A stretch of DNA of 64,000 nucleotides. Origin: Streptomyces sp. NBC_01016. Lineage in GTDB: Bacteria; Actinomycetota; Actinomycetes; Streptomycetales; Streptomycetaceae. A model generated the notes under the pieces. That model worked only from the letters and a program-made list of their open reading frames with translations. It made no database searches and was not told the DNA's origin. Every line of letters starts with the position of its first letter. The first letter of the stretch is position 1. The position numbers and the translations under genes were made by a program. The stretch covers positions 434,001 to 498,000 of the forward strand of contig NZ_JAPEOQ010000002.1 in assembly GCF_026341035.1 (NCBI RefSeq), written 5' to 3'. Of this stretch, positions 52,566 to 60,723 are shown one piece after another.

Positions 52566-53342
52566 GTGGGACGCCTCGTACCAGCCGTGACCCGCGCTCT
52601 GGACATCCTGGAGCTGTTCCTGGACGGGGACGGCACGCTGTCCGCCCCCGACATCGTCCGCAAGCTACAGCTACCGCGGACCACGGTCCACGAACTGGTC
52701 ACCACGCTCGCCGCCCGCCAGTACATCGTGCAGGTCCCGGGACAGCCGGGCCGCTACCGCCTCGGCGTGCGCCCGTACCAGCTCGGCAGCCGGTACGCCG
52801 AGCAGCTCGACCTCGCCGCCGAGGGGCAGCACGTCGCCCGCGACGTCGCGGAGACCTGCGACGAGACCGTCCACGTGGCGATCCTGGAGGGCACCGACGT
52901 CATCTACATCGCGAAGGTCGACTCCACGCACGCCGTGCGCATGGTGTCCGCCGCGGGCCGCCGCCTCCCCGCGCACTGCACGTCGGTCGGCAAGATGCTG
53001 CTCGCGTCGCTGTCCGAGGCCGAGCTGACCGCGCGGGTCCCGGACGACGCGGACCTGGTCGCGATGACCGAGAACTCGATCACCGACCCGGCGGCCCTGC
53101 GCACCCACCTGGTCGGGGTGCGCGAGCGCGGCATCGCCGTGGAGAGCCGCGAGTCGAACTCGGACGTGTCGTGCGTCGCCGCGCCCGTACGCGACCGCAC
53201 CAACCGGGTCGTCGCCGCGCTCTCCATCTCCGTACCGATGATCCGCTGGAGCGACGCGCGCGAGGACGAGCTGGCGGGGCTCGCCGCGAAGGGCGCCGCC
53301 GATCTCTCCGAGCGCCTCGGCCACCGGGGGGTGACGCGATGA
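52566..53342 (+). CDS. IclR family transcriptional regulator
   Basis: 258 residues from a GTG with AGGGAGGGG upstream. N-terminal helix-turn-helix (LSAPDIVRKLQLPRTTVHELVTTL), then the IclR effector domain: AVRMVSAAGRRLPAHCTSVGKMLLA and RGIAVESRESNSDVSCVAAPVRD. It overlaps the lactonase gene by four bases (ATGA). Given the shared operator it probably represses itself, the lactonase and the ABC importer-GH51 unit until an arabinose-related ligand appears. Confidence 0.92.
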   Translation: MGRLVPAVTRALDILELFLDGDGTLSAPDIVRKLQLPRTTVHELVTTLAARQYIVQVPGQPGRYRLGVRPYQLGSRYAEQLDLAAEGQHVARDVAETCDETVHVAILEGTDVIYIAKVDSTHAVRMVSAAGRRLPAHCTSVGKMLLASLSEAELTARVPDDADLVAMTENSITDPAALRTHLVGVRERGIAVESRESNSDVSCVAAPVRDRTNRVVAALSISVPMIRWSDAREDELAGLAAKGAADLSERLGHRGVTR

Positions 53343-54187
53343 GGATCCGCGTCGAGGAGGCCGTGCGAGCCTCTGCTGAGCTGGGCGAGGGCCCGACCTG
53401 GGACCCGGCCACGGGCCGCGTGATCTGGGTGGACATCCTCAACTCCCGCGTGCACACCTACGAGCCGGGCAGCGGCCGCCGCACCGTCCTCGCCACCGAA
53501 CAGCACGTGGGCGCCGCCAAGCCGCGCGCGGGAGGCGGCCTGGTCGTCAACCTCCGTGACGGAGTGGGCAGTTACGGCCCGGACGGGGCCTTCACGTGGC
53601 TGCACCGCGAGCCCGTCCCCGGGCGGCGCGGCAACGACGCGGCGGTGGCCCCCGACGGCGCGCTGTGGGCGGGTTCCATGTCGTACGACGAGACGCCCGG
53701 CGGCGGCAACCTGATCCGCGTCGCCCCCGACGGGGCGGTGACCGAGGTCCTCGACGACGTCACGATCTCCAACGGCACCGGCTGGAGCCCCGACGCCGCG
53801 CGCATGTACTACGTCGACACCCCGACGGGACGCATCGACGTCTTCGACGTGGACGGTGAACGGATCGGCAAAAGGCGGGAGTTGGCGGTCGTCGAGGAAG
53901 GCTCCGGCTCTCCCGACGGCCTCACCGTCGACGCGGACGGCTGCGTGTGGGTGGCCCTGTGGGGCGGGGCGGCGATCCGCCGCTACACCCCCGAGGGGAA
54001 GCTCGACCGGGTGCTCCCGCTACCGGTGAGCCGCCCCACGGCCTGTGCCTTCGGCGGCGCGGACCTCAAGGATCTGTACGTGTCGTCGGCGCGGGTCGGC
54101 CTCGAAGCGCCGGAGCCGCTCGCGGGGTCCCTGCTGGTGGTGTCGGGAGCCGGACAGGGCTTGGCCCAACCGGCCTTCGGAGGCTGA
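53339..54187 (+). CDS. SMP-30/gluconolactonase family lactonase
   Basis: 282 residues. Six-bladed propeller with expected metal ligands: Glu in LGEGPTWDP, Asn in ISNGTGWSPDA and Asp in GSPDGLTVDADGCVWVAL. Family members open sugar lactones, including arabinono- and gluconolactone. Coupled to the IclR gene by a 4-base overlap and placed before an arabinoside importer and GH51, so arabinonolactone is a reasonable but untested substrate. No sugar dehydrogenase gene is seen in the window to make the lactone. Confidence 0.88.
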   Translation: MRIRVEEAVRASAELGEGPTWDPATGRVIWVDILNSRVHTYEPGSGRRTVLATEQHVGAAKPRAGGGLVVNLRDGVGSYGPDGAFTWLHREPVPGRRGNDAAVAPDGALWAGSMSYDETPGGGNLIRVAPDGAVTEVLDDVTISNGTGWSPDAARMYYVDTPTGRIDVFDVDGERIGKRRELAVVEEGSGSPDGLTVDADGCVWVALWGGAAIRRYTPEGKLDRVLPLPVSRPTACAFGGADLKDLYVSSARVGLEAPEPLAGSLLVVSGAGQGLAQPAFGG

Positions 54188-54282
54188 GAGTTCGGCCGGG
54201 CAGTCCGGTGATGCCCTGCGGGGCGTGCGGCGTTCGCGTCGTGCGCCCCCCGCATTTTTTACCTCCATTCCCGTGCGACCCA

Positions 54283-54353
54283 TTGACGCGGAAGCGCTTC
54301 GATTTTACGGTCCCGTTCGAAGTTACGAGCGGCATTCGAAATATCGGACGTAG
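54283..54353 (+). promoter_or_regulatory. Promoter and operators of the importer-GH51 operon
   Basis: TTGACG (54283-54288) overlaps the start of a stretch holding the perfect palindrome GAAGCGCTTC (54291-54300), typical of LacI-family or cre-like operators. Downstream, GTTCG (54315) and TAGGGAG (54351) have the same 36-base spacing as in the IclR operator, and the leader is almost identical from AAATA to GTGGGACG. Two regulators may act here. Confidence 0.6.
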
Positions 54354-54366
54354 GGAGGGGCCGGTT

Positions 54367-55716
54367 GTGGGACGACCTGGCCTGAACCGCAGACAACTCC
54401 TCGCAGGTGCGAGTGGGTTGGCGGTCGCGGGAAGCCTGGGATTCGCGGCCATGGGCACGGGCGCCGACGCGCTCACCTCTGGCGCGGACACCCGCGTGCG
54501 CTACTGGAATCTCTTCAGCGGCGGCGACGGGTACAACATGATCTCGATGCTGAACGACTTCCGTCGGGGGCATCCGGACATCGACGTGAAGGACTCCACG
54601 CTCCAGTGGGGCAATCCGTACTACTCCAAGCTCGCGATGACCGCGTCAGGGGACCGCGCCCCCGACCTCGCCGTGATGCACCTCGGAAGGATCCCCGGCT
54701 TCGCGCCCGGAACCCTCCTCGATCCCTGGGACGTCGGCCTGCTCGCCAAGTACGGCGTGCGGGAGGAGGACTTCAACCAGGTCCTGTGGAAGCGCGCGAC
54801 GATCGACGGCAAGCTGTACGGCCTGCCGCTCGACATCCACGTACAGCTCTGCTTCTACCGCAAGGACGTGCTGAAGAAGGCGGGGCTGCTCGACGGCGAA
54901 GGACGGATGGTTCCGGTCACCTCCACCGACGAGTGGTTCGACGTGCTGAAGGAGGCCAAGAAGGCGGCCAAGAAGGGTGTGCAGACCCTCGGTCTGAACG
55001 TCCAGGACCTCAACATCCAGTGGTGGATGTTCGTCGCCTTCTACACCCAGCTCGGCGGCACCTGGTTCAGCGCCGACCGCACCGAGGTCACCTTCGACAC
55101 CGACAAGGCGACCCAGGTCCTGGAGTTCCTGCGCAAGCACGTCACCGACGGCTACTCCGCCAAGGGGGCCAAGGGCGCCGAACAGATGGTCAACGGCGCC
55201 CCGTTCACCTGGGAGGGCAACTGGTCGGTGCCCGTCTTCGACACCGCGAAGGTGCCGTACGGGGCGACTCCGCTGCCGCCGGTCTTCGGCAAGGAGGCCA
55301 CCCACGCCGAGTCCCACGCCTTCGTCCTCCCGCACCAGGCGGAGCGCGGCGGCGCTGCCAACGAGGGCGCCCACCAACTGGCCGCGTACATCGTCAAGCA
55401 CGCCAGGAAGTGGGCCCTCGGCGGCCACATCCCCGCGTACACGCCGACCCTGTCATCGGCCGCGTACCAAAAGATGGAGCCGCAGAGCGAGTACGTGTCC
55501 GCGATGAACCACATGGCGACCGAGCCGAAGGCGTGGTTCGCGGGCTCCACCGGACTACTCGGCCAGCGCACCGGCCCGATCGTGATGTCCGCGTCGGCAG
55601 GCTCCGCGAGCCCCGAGGCCGCCGCCCGGCGCCTCAAGGGCGCCCTCTCCCAGCTCCTCGCCTCGAAGAACCCGATGGACGGCAGGACCGCCGCCCAGGG
55701 AGGTGCGGTCTCATGA
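54367..55716 (+). CDS. Sugar ABC transporter substrate-binding protein
   Basis: 449 residues from a GTG with AGGGAGG upstream. The export signal is NRRQLLAGASGLAVAG, with a twin-arginine-like RR-Q-L-L and a hydrophobic core; there is no lipobox cysteine. The mature part is a group-1 sugar-binding fold (VRYWNLFSGGDGYNM, AMTASGDRAPDLAVMH, FTWEGNWSVP). It probably captures arabino-oligosaccharides released by endo-arabinanase. The stop overlaps the next ATG as ATGA. Confidence 0.9.
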   Translation: MGRPGLNRRQLLAGASGLAVAGSLGFAAMGTGADALTSGADTRVRYWNLFSGGDGYNMISMLNDFRRGHPDIDVKDSTLQWGNPYYSKLAMTASGDRAPDLAVMHLGRIPGFAPGTLLDPWDVGLLAKYGVREEDFNQVLWKRATIDGKLYGLPLDIHVQLCFYRKDVLKKAGLLDGEGRMVPVTSTDEWFDVLKEAKKAAKKGVQTLGLNVQDLNIQWWMFVAFYTQLGGTWFSADRTEVTFDTDKATQVLEFLRKHVTDGYSAKGAKGAEQMVNGAPFTWEGNWSVPVFDTAKVPYGATPLPPVFGKEATHAESHAFVLPHQAERGGAANEGAHQLAAYIVKHARKWALGGHIPAYTPTLSSAAYQKMEPQSEYVSAMNHMATEPKAWFAGSTGLLGQRTGPIVMSASAGSASPEAAARRLKGALSQLLASKNPMDGRTAAQGGAVS

Positions 55717-56657
55717 CGACGACCACCCCGCAGACCGTCATCGCCCCGGCGCCCGCGCGGTCCGCCACCAAGGCCGCCACCGTCCGCCGCCGCAAGCAGG
55801 GCTTCCAGCACGGCGGCTGGTTCGTGGCGCCGTTCCTGGCGCTGTTCGGCCTCTTCGTGATCTGGCCGGTGGTGCGCGGCCTGTACCTCTCGTTCACCGA
55901 CGCCAACATCTCCGGCGAGGGCGCGAGCTTCATCGGCCTCGACAACTACCGCGAGGCACTCCAGGACGACATGCTGTGGGACTCGCTCGGCCACAGCACG
56001 TACTTCACGCTCCTGGTCGTGCCCTGCATCACCGTCATGGCGTTCCTGCTCGCGATGCTGGCGCACCACATCGAGCGCGGGAAGTGGCTGTGGCGGCTCT
56101 GCTTCTTCCTGCCGTTCCTGCTGCCCTCGACCGTCGCGGGCAATCTGTGGGAATGGCTGTTCAACCCCACCGCGGGCATGGTCAACCATGTCTTCGGCCT
56201 GGACACGGCCTGGCTGGCCGACAAGTCCTACTCGATGCTCGCCGTCGTCATCTGCACCCTGTGGTGGACCGCCGGCTTCAGCTTCCTGCTCTACCTCGCC
56301 GCCCTCCAGGGCATCCCGGCCCATCTGTACGAGGCCGCCAAGCTGGACGGCGCGAACGCCTGGCACCGGATGGTCCACATCACGCTGCCGATGCTGCGCA
56401 ACATCACCGGACTCGTCATCGCGCTCCAGATCCTGGCCTCGCTCCAGGTCTTCGACCAGGCGGTCGTGATGTTCGACTTCGGGCCAGGACCCGAGGACAG
56501 CACCCGCACCTTCGTGCAGTTCACCCTCGAAGAGGGCTTCACCGCCTACCGCGTGGGCTACGCCTCCGCCACCTCCATCATCTTCTTCGTGATCATCGCG
56601 TCCGTCGCGCTCGCGCGGATGTGGCTGCTGCGCAACCGTGAGGAGGGCGCCCGATGA
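55713..56657 (+). CDS. Sugar ABC transporter permease (MalF type)
   Basis: 314 residues, six membrane helices, first one at about residue 35 (WFVAPFLALFGLFVIWPVV). EAA loop EAAKLDGANAWHRMVHITLPML fits the ATPase-contact motif. ATGA overlaps on both sides with binding protein and second permease. Forms the membrane channel with the next gene product. The ATPase is not encoded here; in Streptomyces a shared MsiK commonly serves such importers. Confidence 0.93.
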   Translation: MTTTTPQTVIAPAPARSATKAATVRRRKQGFQHGGWFVAPFLALFGLFVIWPVVRGLYLSFTDANISGEGASFIGLDNYREALQDDMLWDSLGHSTYFTLLVVPCITVMAFLLAMLAHHIERGKWLWRLCFFLPFLLPSTVAGNLWEWLFNPTAGMVNHVFGLDTAWLADKSYSMLAVVICTLWWTAGFSFLLYLAALQGIPAHLYEAAKLDGANAWHRMVHITLPMLRNITGLVIALQILASLQVFDQAVVMFDFGPGPEDSTRTFVQFTLEEGFTAYRVGYASATSIIFFVIIASVALARMWLLRNREEGAR

Positions 56658-57517
56658 CCACCACCGCCCCGCAGATCCGCGTCAAGGCCCGCCGTGGCTG
56701 GACCCCGAGCCAGATCGTGCTCACCGCCCTCGGGGTGGCCGTGTCCGCCGTGTTCCTGTCGCCGCTGGTCTGGGCCCTGTTCACGTCGCTGAAGTCGGAG
56801 ACGGAGGCCGTCGCCTCACCGACGCACTGGCTGCCCGAGAACTGGACCTGGCAGGCCTGGTCCGCCATCTTCGAGACCGGCAACATCACCAACTGGTTCG
56901 TCAACTCCGTGGTCGTGTCCGTGTGCGTCACGGCCGTCGTGGTGATGACCAGCGCGCTCGCCGGATACGGGTTCGCGCGCACCGAGTTCAGGGGCAAGGG
57001 CGCCCTGATGGGCCTGGTCATGGCGGGCCTCATGATCTCCCCGGCCGTCCTCGGCGTCCCCCTCTTCACCACGGTCCAGCAGATGGGGATGGTCGACACG
57101 TACTGGGGCATGATCCTGCCGCAGTGCGCGCCCGCGTCGATGGTCTACATCCTCTACAAGTTCTTCCAGGGCGTCCCGCGGGAACTGGAGGATGCCGCGG
57201 CCATCGACGGCGCGGGCCGCTGGCGGATCTTCTTCACCGTCATCCTGCCGCTGTCCCGCCCCTCGCTCGCGGCGGTCGGCATCTTCACCTTCATCAGCTC
57301 GTGGAACAACTTCCTGTGGCCGTACATGGTCACCAACAACCCCGACCTGATGACGATGCCCAACGGCATCGCGACCATCATGAACTCCTACGGCATCCAG
57401 TGGGCCCAGCTGATGGCCGGCGGCCTCATGGCGAGCCTCCCCCTGATCATCGTCTTCGTCTTCTTCCAGCGACAGATCGTGGCGGGCGTGGCCCATACCG
57501 GTCTGGCCGGCCAGTGA
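56654..57517 (+). CDS. Sugar ABC transporter permease (MalG type)
   Basis: 287 residues with six helices and the EAA loop ELEDAAAIDGAGRWRIFFTVILPL. Starts in a 4-base overlap with the first permease. N-terminal VFLSPLVWALFTSLKSE is typical of CUT1 permeases. Partner of the MalF-type protein for import of an oligosaccharide. The GH51 gene begins 43 bases later in the same direction. Confidence 0.93.
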   Translation: MTTTAPQIRVKARRGWTPSQIVLTALGVAVSAVFLSPLVWALFTSLKSETEAVASPTHWLPENWTWQAWSAIFETGNITNWFVNSVVVSVCVTAVVVMTSALAGYGFARTEFRGKGALMGLVMAGLMISPAVLGVPLFTTVQQMGMVDTYWGMILPQCAPASMVYILYKFFQGVPRELEDAAAIDGAGRWRIFFTVILPLSRPSLAAVGIFTFISSWNNFLWPYMVTNNPDLMTMPNGIATIMNSYGIQWAQLMAGGLMASLPLIIVFVFFQRQIVAGVAHTGLAGQ

Positions 57518-57560
57518 CCTCCGGCACCTGAAGATCAACCAGTTCGTCGAAAGGAACACC

Positions 57561-59066
57561 TTGCGCACCGCACGCTTCACTCTCGACCCCGCCTTCACCG
57601 TCGCCCAGGTCAACCCCCGGCTCTTCGGCTCGTTCGTGGAGCACCTCGGCCGCTGCGTCTACACCGGCATCTACGAGCCGGGGCACGAGCACGCGGACGA
57701 GGCGGGCCTGCGCACCGATGTCCTGGAGCTGGTACGCGAGTTGGGCGTGACGACCATCCGCTACCCCGGCGGCAACTTCGTCTCCGGCTACAAGTGGGAG
57801 GACTCGGTCGGCCCTGTCGAGGACCGCCCGGCCCGCCTCGACCTGGCCTGGCGCACCACGGAGCCGAACCGCTTCGGCCTGTCCGAGTACATCGGTTTCC
57901 TCCGCAAGCTCGGCCCGCAGGCGGAGCCGATGATGGCGCTCAACCTGGGCACGCGCGGCGTCGCCGAGGCGATCGAACTCCAGGAGTACGCGAATCATCC
58001 CGCCGGCACCGCCCTCTCCGACCTCCGCGTCGAGCACGGCGACAAGGACCCCTTCGGCATCCGCCTGTGGTGCCTCGGCAACGAGATGGACGGCCCCTGG
58101 CAGACCGGCCACAAGACGGCCGAGGAGTACGGGCGGATCGCGGCGGAGACGGCGCGCGCGATGCGCCAGATCGACCCGGACGTGGAGCTGGTCGCGTGCG
58201 GCAGCTCGGGCCAGTCGATGCCGACGTTCGCCGAATGGGAGGCGAAGGTCCTCGCCGAGACATACGACCTCGTCGACCACATATCACTCCATGCCTACTA
58301 CCAGGAGCACGACGGCGACCGGGACTCCTTCCTCGCCTCCGCGGTCGACATGGAGTCGTTCATCGAGAACGTGGTGGCGACCTGCGACCACGTGGGCGCG
58401 CGCCTCAAGTCGTCGAAGAAGATCAACCTCTCCTTCGACGAGTGGAACGTCTGGTACCAGACGCGCTCCCAGTCCGAGGTCGCGGCCCTCGACTGGCCGG
58501 AGGCCCCGCGCCTCCTGGAGGACGTCTACACGGTGACGGACGCGGTCGTCTTCGGCTCGCTCCTCATCGCGCTCCTGCGCCACGCGGACCGCGTCACGGT
58601 GGCGTGCCTCGCCCAGCTGGTCAACGTCATCGCCCCGATCATGACCGAGCCGGGCGGGCCGGCCTGGCGGCAGACGACGTTCTACCCGTTCGCGGCGGCC
58701 TCGAAGTACGGCCGCGGCGAGGTCCTCGACGTCCGCGTCTCGGGCCCCACCCACGACACGCGGCGCCACGGCACGGCCGACCTCCTGCACGCCACGGCGG
58801 TCCGCGCCGAGGACGGCACGCTCACCGTCTTCGCGGTGAACCGCAGCCAGACGGAGACGCTGCCCCTGGAAGTCGCCCTGAACGGCCTCGACCTCACACG
58901 CATCGTCGAGCACACCGTCCTCTCCGACGCCGACCCGGAGGCCCGCAACACCCTCACGGAGCCGGACCGGGTGGTACCGCACGCGGCGACGGGAACGGTC
59001 CTGGAGGACGGCACCCTCAAGGCGGACCTGGAACCGCTGTCGTGGAACGTGATCCGGTTGGCGTGA
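57561..59066 (+). CDS. Alpha-N-arabinofuranosidase, GH51
   Basis: 501 residues. The TTG start is indicated by AAAGGA six bases upstream and by the family's usual N-terminus. TIM barrel with acid/base Glu175 in CLGNEMDGPW and nucleophile Glu294 in SFDEWNVWY, plus NPRLFGSFVEHLGRCVYTGIYEPG at the start and a C-terminal beta domain. Removes arabinofuranose from oligosaccharides. There is no signal peptide, so it works inside the cell on imported sugars. Last gene of the importer operon, ending at a strong terminator. Confidence 0.96.
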   Translation: MRTARFTLDPAFTVAQVNPRLFGSFVEHLGRCVYTGIYEPGHEHADEAGLRTDVLELVRELGVTTIRYPGGNFVSGYKWEDSVGPVEDRPARLDLAWRTTEPNRFGLSEYIGFLRKLGPQAEPMMALNLGTRGVAEAIELQEYANHPAGTALSDLRVEHGDKDPFGIRLWCLGNEMDGPWQTGHKTAEEYGRIAAETARAMRQIDPDVELVACGSSGQSMPTFAEWEAKVLAETYDLVDHISLHAYYQEHDGDRDSFLASAVDMESFIENVVATCDHVGARLKSSKKINLSFDEWNVWYQTRSQSEVAALDWPEAPRLLEDVYTVTDAVVFGSLLIALLRHADRVTVACLAQLVNVIAPIMTEPGGPAWRQTTFYPFAAASKYGRGEVLDVRVSGPTHDTRRHGTADLLHATAVRAEDGTLTVFAVNRSQTETLPLEVALNGLDLTRIVEHTVLSDADPEARNTLTEPDRVVPHAATGTVLEDGTLKADLEPLSWNVIRLA

Positions 59067-59076
59067 CCGGAAGAAC

Positions 59077-59125
59077 GGACTGTGACGCGGAACCACGATA
59101 TTTCCGTGGTTCCGCGTCACAGTCC
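59077..59125. terminator. Strong bidirectional terminator
   Basis: A perfect 21-base stem (59077-59097 with 59105-59125) and a 7-base loop (ATATTTC). It separates the GH51 gene from the convergent TauE gene. Confidence 0.92.
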
Positions 59126-59138
59126 TGCGCTTGCGCGA

Positions 59139-60083
59139 CTACACCCTGGAGCCCGCCTCCGATGCGGCCTTCTCTGCGTCGGGTGCGGGCGCCGGTGCCG
59201 ACGAGCCCGCCACCACCAGAGAGCGCCGCCGCCCCCGCAGCGTGACCGTCACGCCCACCGCCGCGAACGCCGCGCACACCAGCAGCAGCGGCGTTCCCGA
59301 CACGCCCCACATCGCCAGGCCCGATCCCGCCAGGAGTGTCACCAGGGCCCAGCGCAGGGCCGGGCCGGAGATGCGGGTGGAGAGGAGTGCGCCGGCCACG
59401 ACGCCCGGGATCGCGCCGATCAGCAGCGTGCCCGCCATGCCGAAGGCGACGTCGCCGAAGATCACGTGGCCGAGGGCCGCCGCCGCGACCACCGGGATGG
59501 CCTGCACGAGGTCCGTGCCGACCAGGTGGTTCGCCTTCAGGCGCGGGTGCGCCAGCATCAGCATCACGATGATCAGCGAGCCGGAGCCGACGGACGTCAT
59601 GCCGACGATGAAGCCGCCGATCAGGCCGATGGTGAGGGTGGCCAGCGGGCGGACTGCCACGTGTGCGTCCTCGGCCTCGGCGGAGCCCGTGCCGCGCCGC
59701 GCGTCCAGCCACATCCGGGCCAGCATGCCCACGACCGCCAGGACGAGCGCGCCGCCGATGACGTACTTCACGCGCTCCTGAAGCTGATCTCCGTCACCGA
59801 GGAGCTGGAGGGCTAGTGCGCCGAGGACCGCCGCCGGCATCGCCGTCGGCAGCAGCCAGCGCACGATGTCCCAGCGCACGGTTCCCGCCCGCTGGTGCAC
59901 CGCCGCTCCGAAGGGCTTCATGAAGACGGAGGTGGCCAGGTCGCTGCCGATCGCCGCCGTCGGATTGACGCCGAACAGCATCACCATGATCGGTGTCATC
60001 AGCGCGCCGCCGCCCATGCCGGTGAGGCCCACTGCCACACCGACGAGCGCACCCGCGACGACTATCGCCCATGAGAAATCCAT
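59139..60083 (-). CDS. TauE/SafE family permease
   Basis: 314 residues from the ATG at 60083; another at 60104 is possible. About eight to nine helices with repeats GVAVGLTGMGGGALMTPIM and GFIVGMTSVGSGSLIIVMLML. Charged or Pro/Ala-rich C-tail. Divergent from the Rrf2 regulator with 133 bases between; the pair suggests control by sulphur, as for CymR-type Rrf2 proteins. Substrate probably sulfite or a sulfonate. It differs from the 16269 permease in sequence. Confidence 0.9.
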   Translation of the reverse strand: MDFSWAIVVAGALVGVAVGLTGMGGGALMTPIMVMLFGVNPTAAIGSDLATSVFMKPFGAAVHQRAGTVRWDIVRWLLPTAMPAAVLGALALQLLGDGDQLQERVKYVIGGALVLAVVGMLARMWLDARRGTGSAEAEDAHVAVRPLATLTIGLIGGFIVGMTSVGSGSLIIVMLMLAHPRLKANHLVGTDLVQAIPVVAAAALGHVIFGDVAFGMAGTLLIGAIPGVVAGALLSTRISGPALRWALVTLLAGSGLAMWGVSGTPLLLVCAAFAAVGVTVTLRGRRRSLVVAGSSAPAPAPDAEKAASEAGSRV

Positions 60084-60126
60084 GGTCGCGACTGTACGCA
60101 CCATCCCTATGGGAAAGGTAGGGAAG

Positions 60127-60143
60127 ATCTGTGTATCCCAGAT
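60127..60143. promoter_or_regulatory. Putative Rrf2 operator
   Basis: ATCTG-N7-CAGAT inverted repeat (60127-60131 with 60139-60143), in the divergent spacer about halfway between the TauE and Rrf2 starts. Candidate binding site for the Rrf2 protein. Confidence 0.4.
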
Positions 60144-60216
60144 GCTGGAAGATCCGCGGAGGACTCAAGCAAGATCCACCGCACCGCGCGCCGCGAACGT
60201 CCACCACAATGAGCGC

Positions 60217-60681
60217 ATGAGGATCTCCGCCCGCGCCGACTACGCCGTACGTGCCTGCCTGGAAATCACCGTTCATGCCGAGGGGGACGGTGTCCCGATC
60301 AAGGCAGAGGCCGTCGCCGCGGCGCAGGAGATTCCGCACAAGTTCCTGGAGGGGATCCTCAGCGATCTGCGGCGCGGCTGCATCGTCGTGAGCAAGCGGG
60401 GTGGGAACGGGGGGTATCTGCTGGCCCGGCCTGCTGACGAGATCACCGTTGCCGATGTCGTACGTGCCGTGGAGGGGCCCATCGTTTCCGTGCGGGGTGA
60501 ACGGCCGAACGCGCTCAGTTACACCGGACCCGCCGAACCGCTGCTCCCGCTGTGGGTGGCGCTGCGGGCCAACGTGCGCAAGATCCTGGAGGGCGTCACG
60601 CTCGCCGACCTCGCGCACGACCGGCTGCCGGATCCGGTGAAGGAGCTGGCCGAGGACCCCGCCGCCTGGCGCAATCCCTGA
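60217..60681 (+). CDS. Rrf2 family transcriptional regulator
   Basis: 154 residues from the ATG at 60217; the longer upstream frame lies in TauE antisense. Winged helix-turn-helix with RISARADYAVRACLEITVHA, EIPHKFLEGILSDLRRGCIV and RGGNGGYLLARPADEITVADV. The three-cysteine cluster-binding loop of IscR and NsrR is absent: only Cys14 and one in RGC exist. It is therefore closer to the CymR type, a sulphur-responsive repressor. Divergent from a TauE/SafE permease, the obvious target. Confidence 0.9.
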   Translation: MRISARADYAVRACLEITVHAEGDGVPIKAEAVAAAQEIPHKFLEGILSDLRRGCIVVSKRGGNGGYLLARPADEITVADVVRAVEGPIVSVRGERPNALSYTGPAEPLLPLWVALRANVRKILEGVTLADLAHDRLPDPVKELAEDPAAWRNP

Positions 60682-60723
60682 GGCTTCCTGAGCTCCCTGA
60701 GGCCCCCTGATGCTCCCTGAGGT

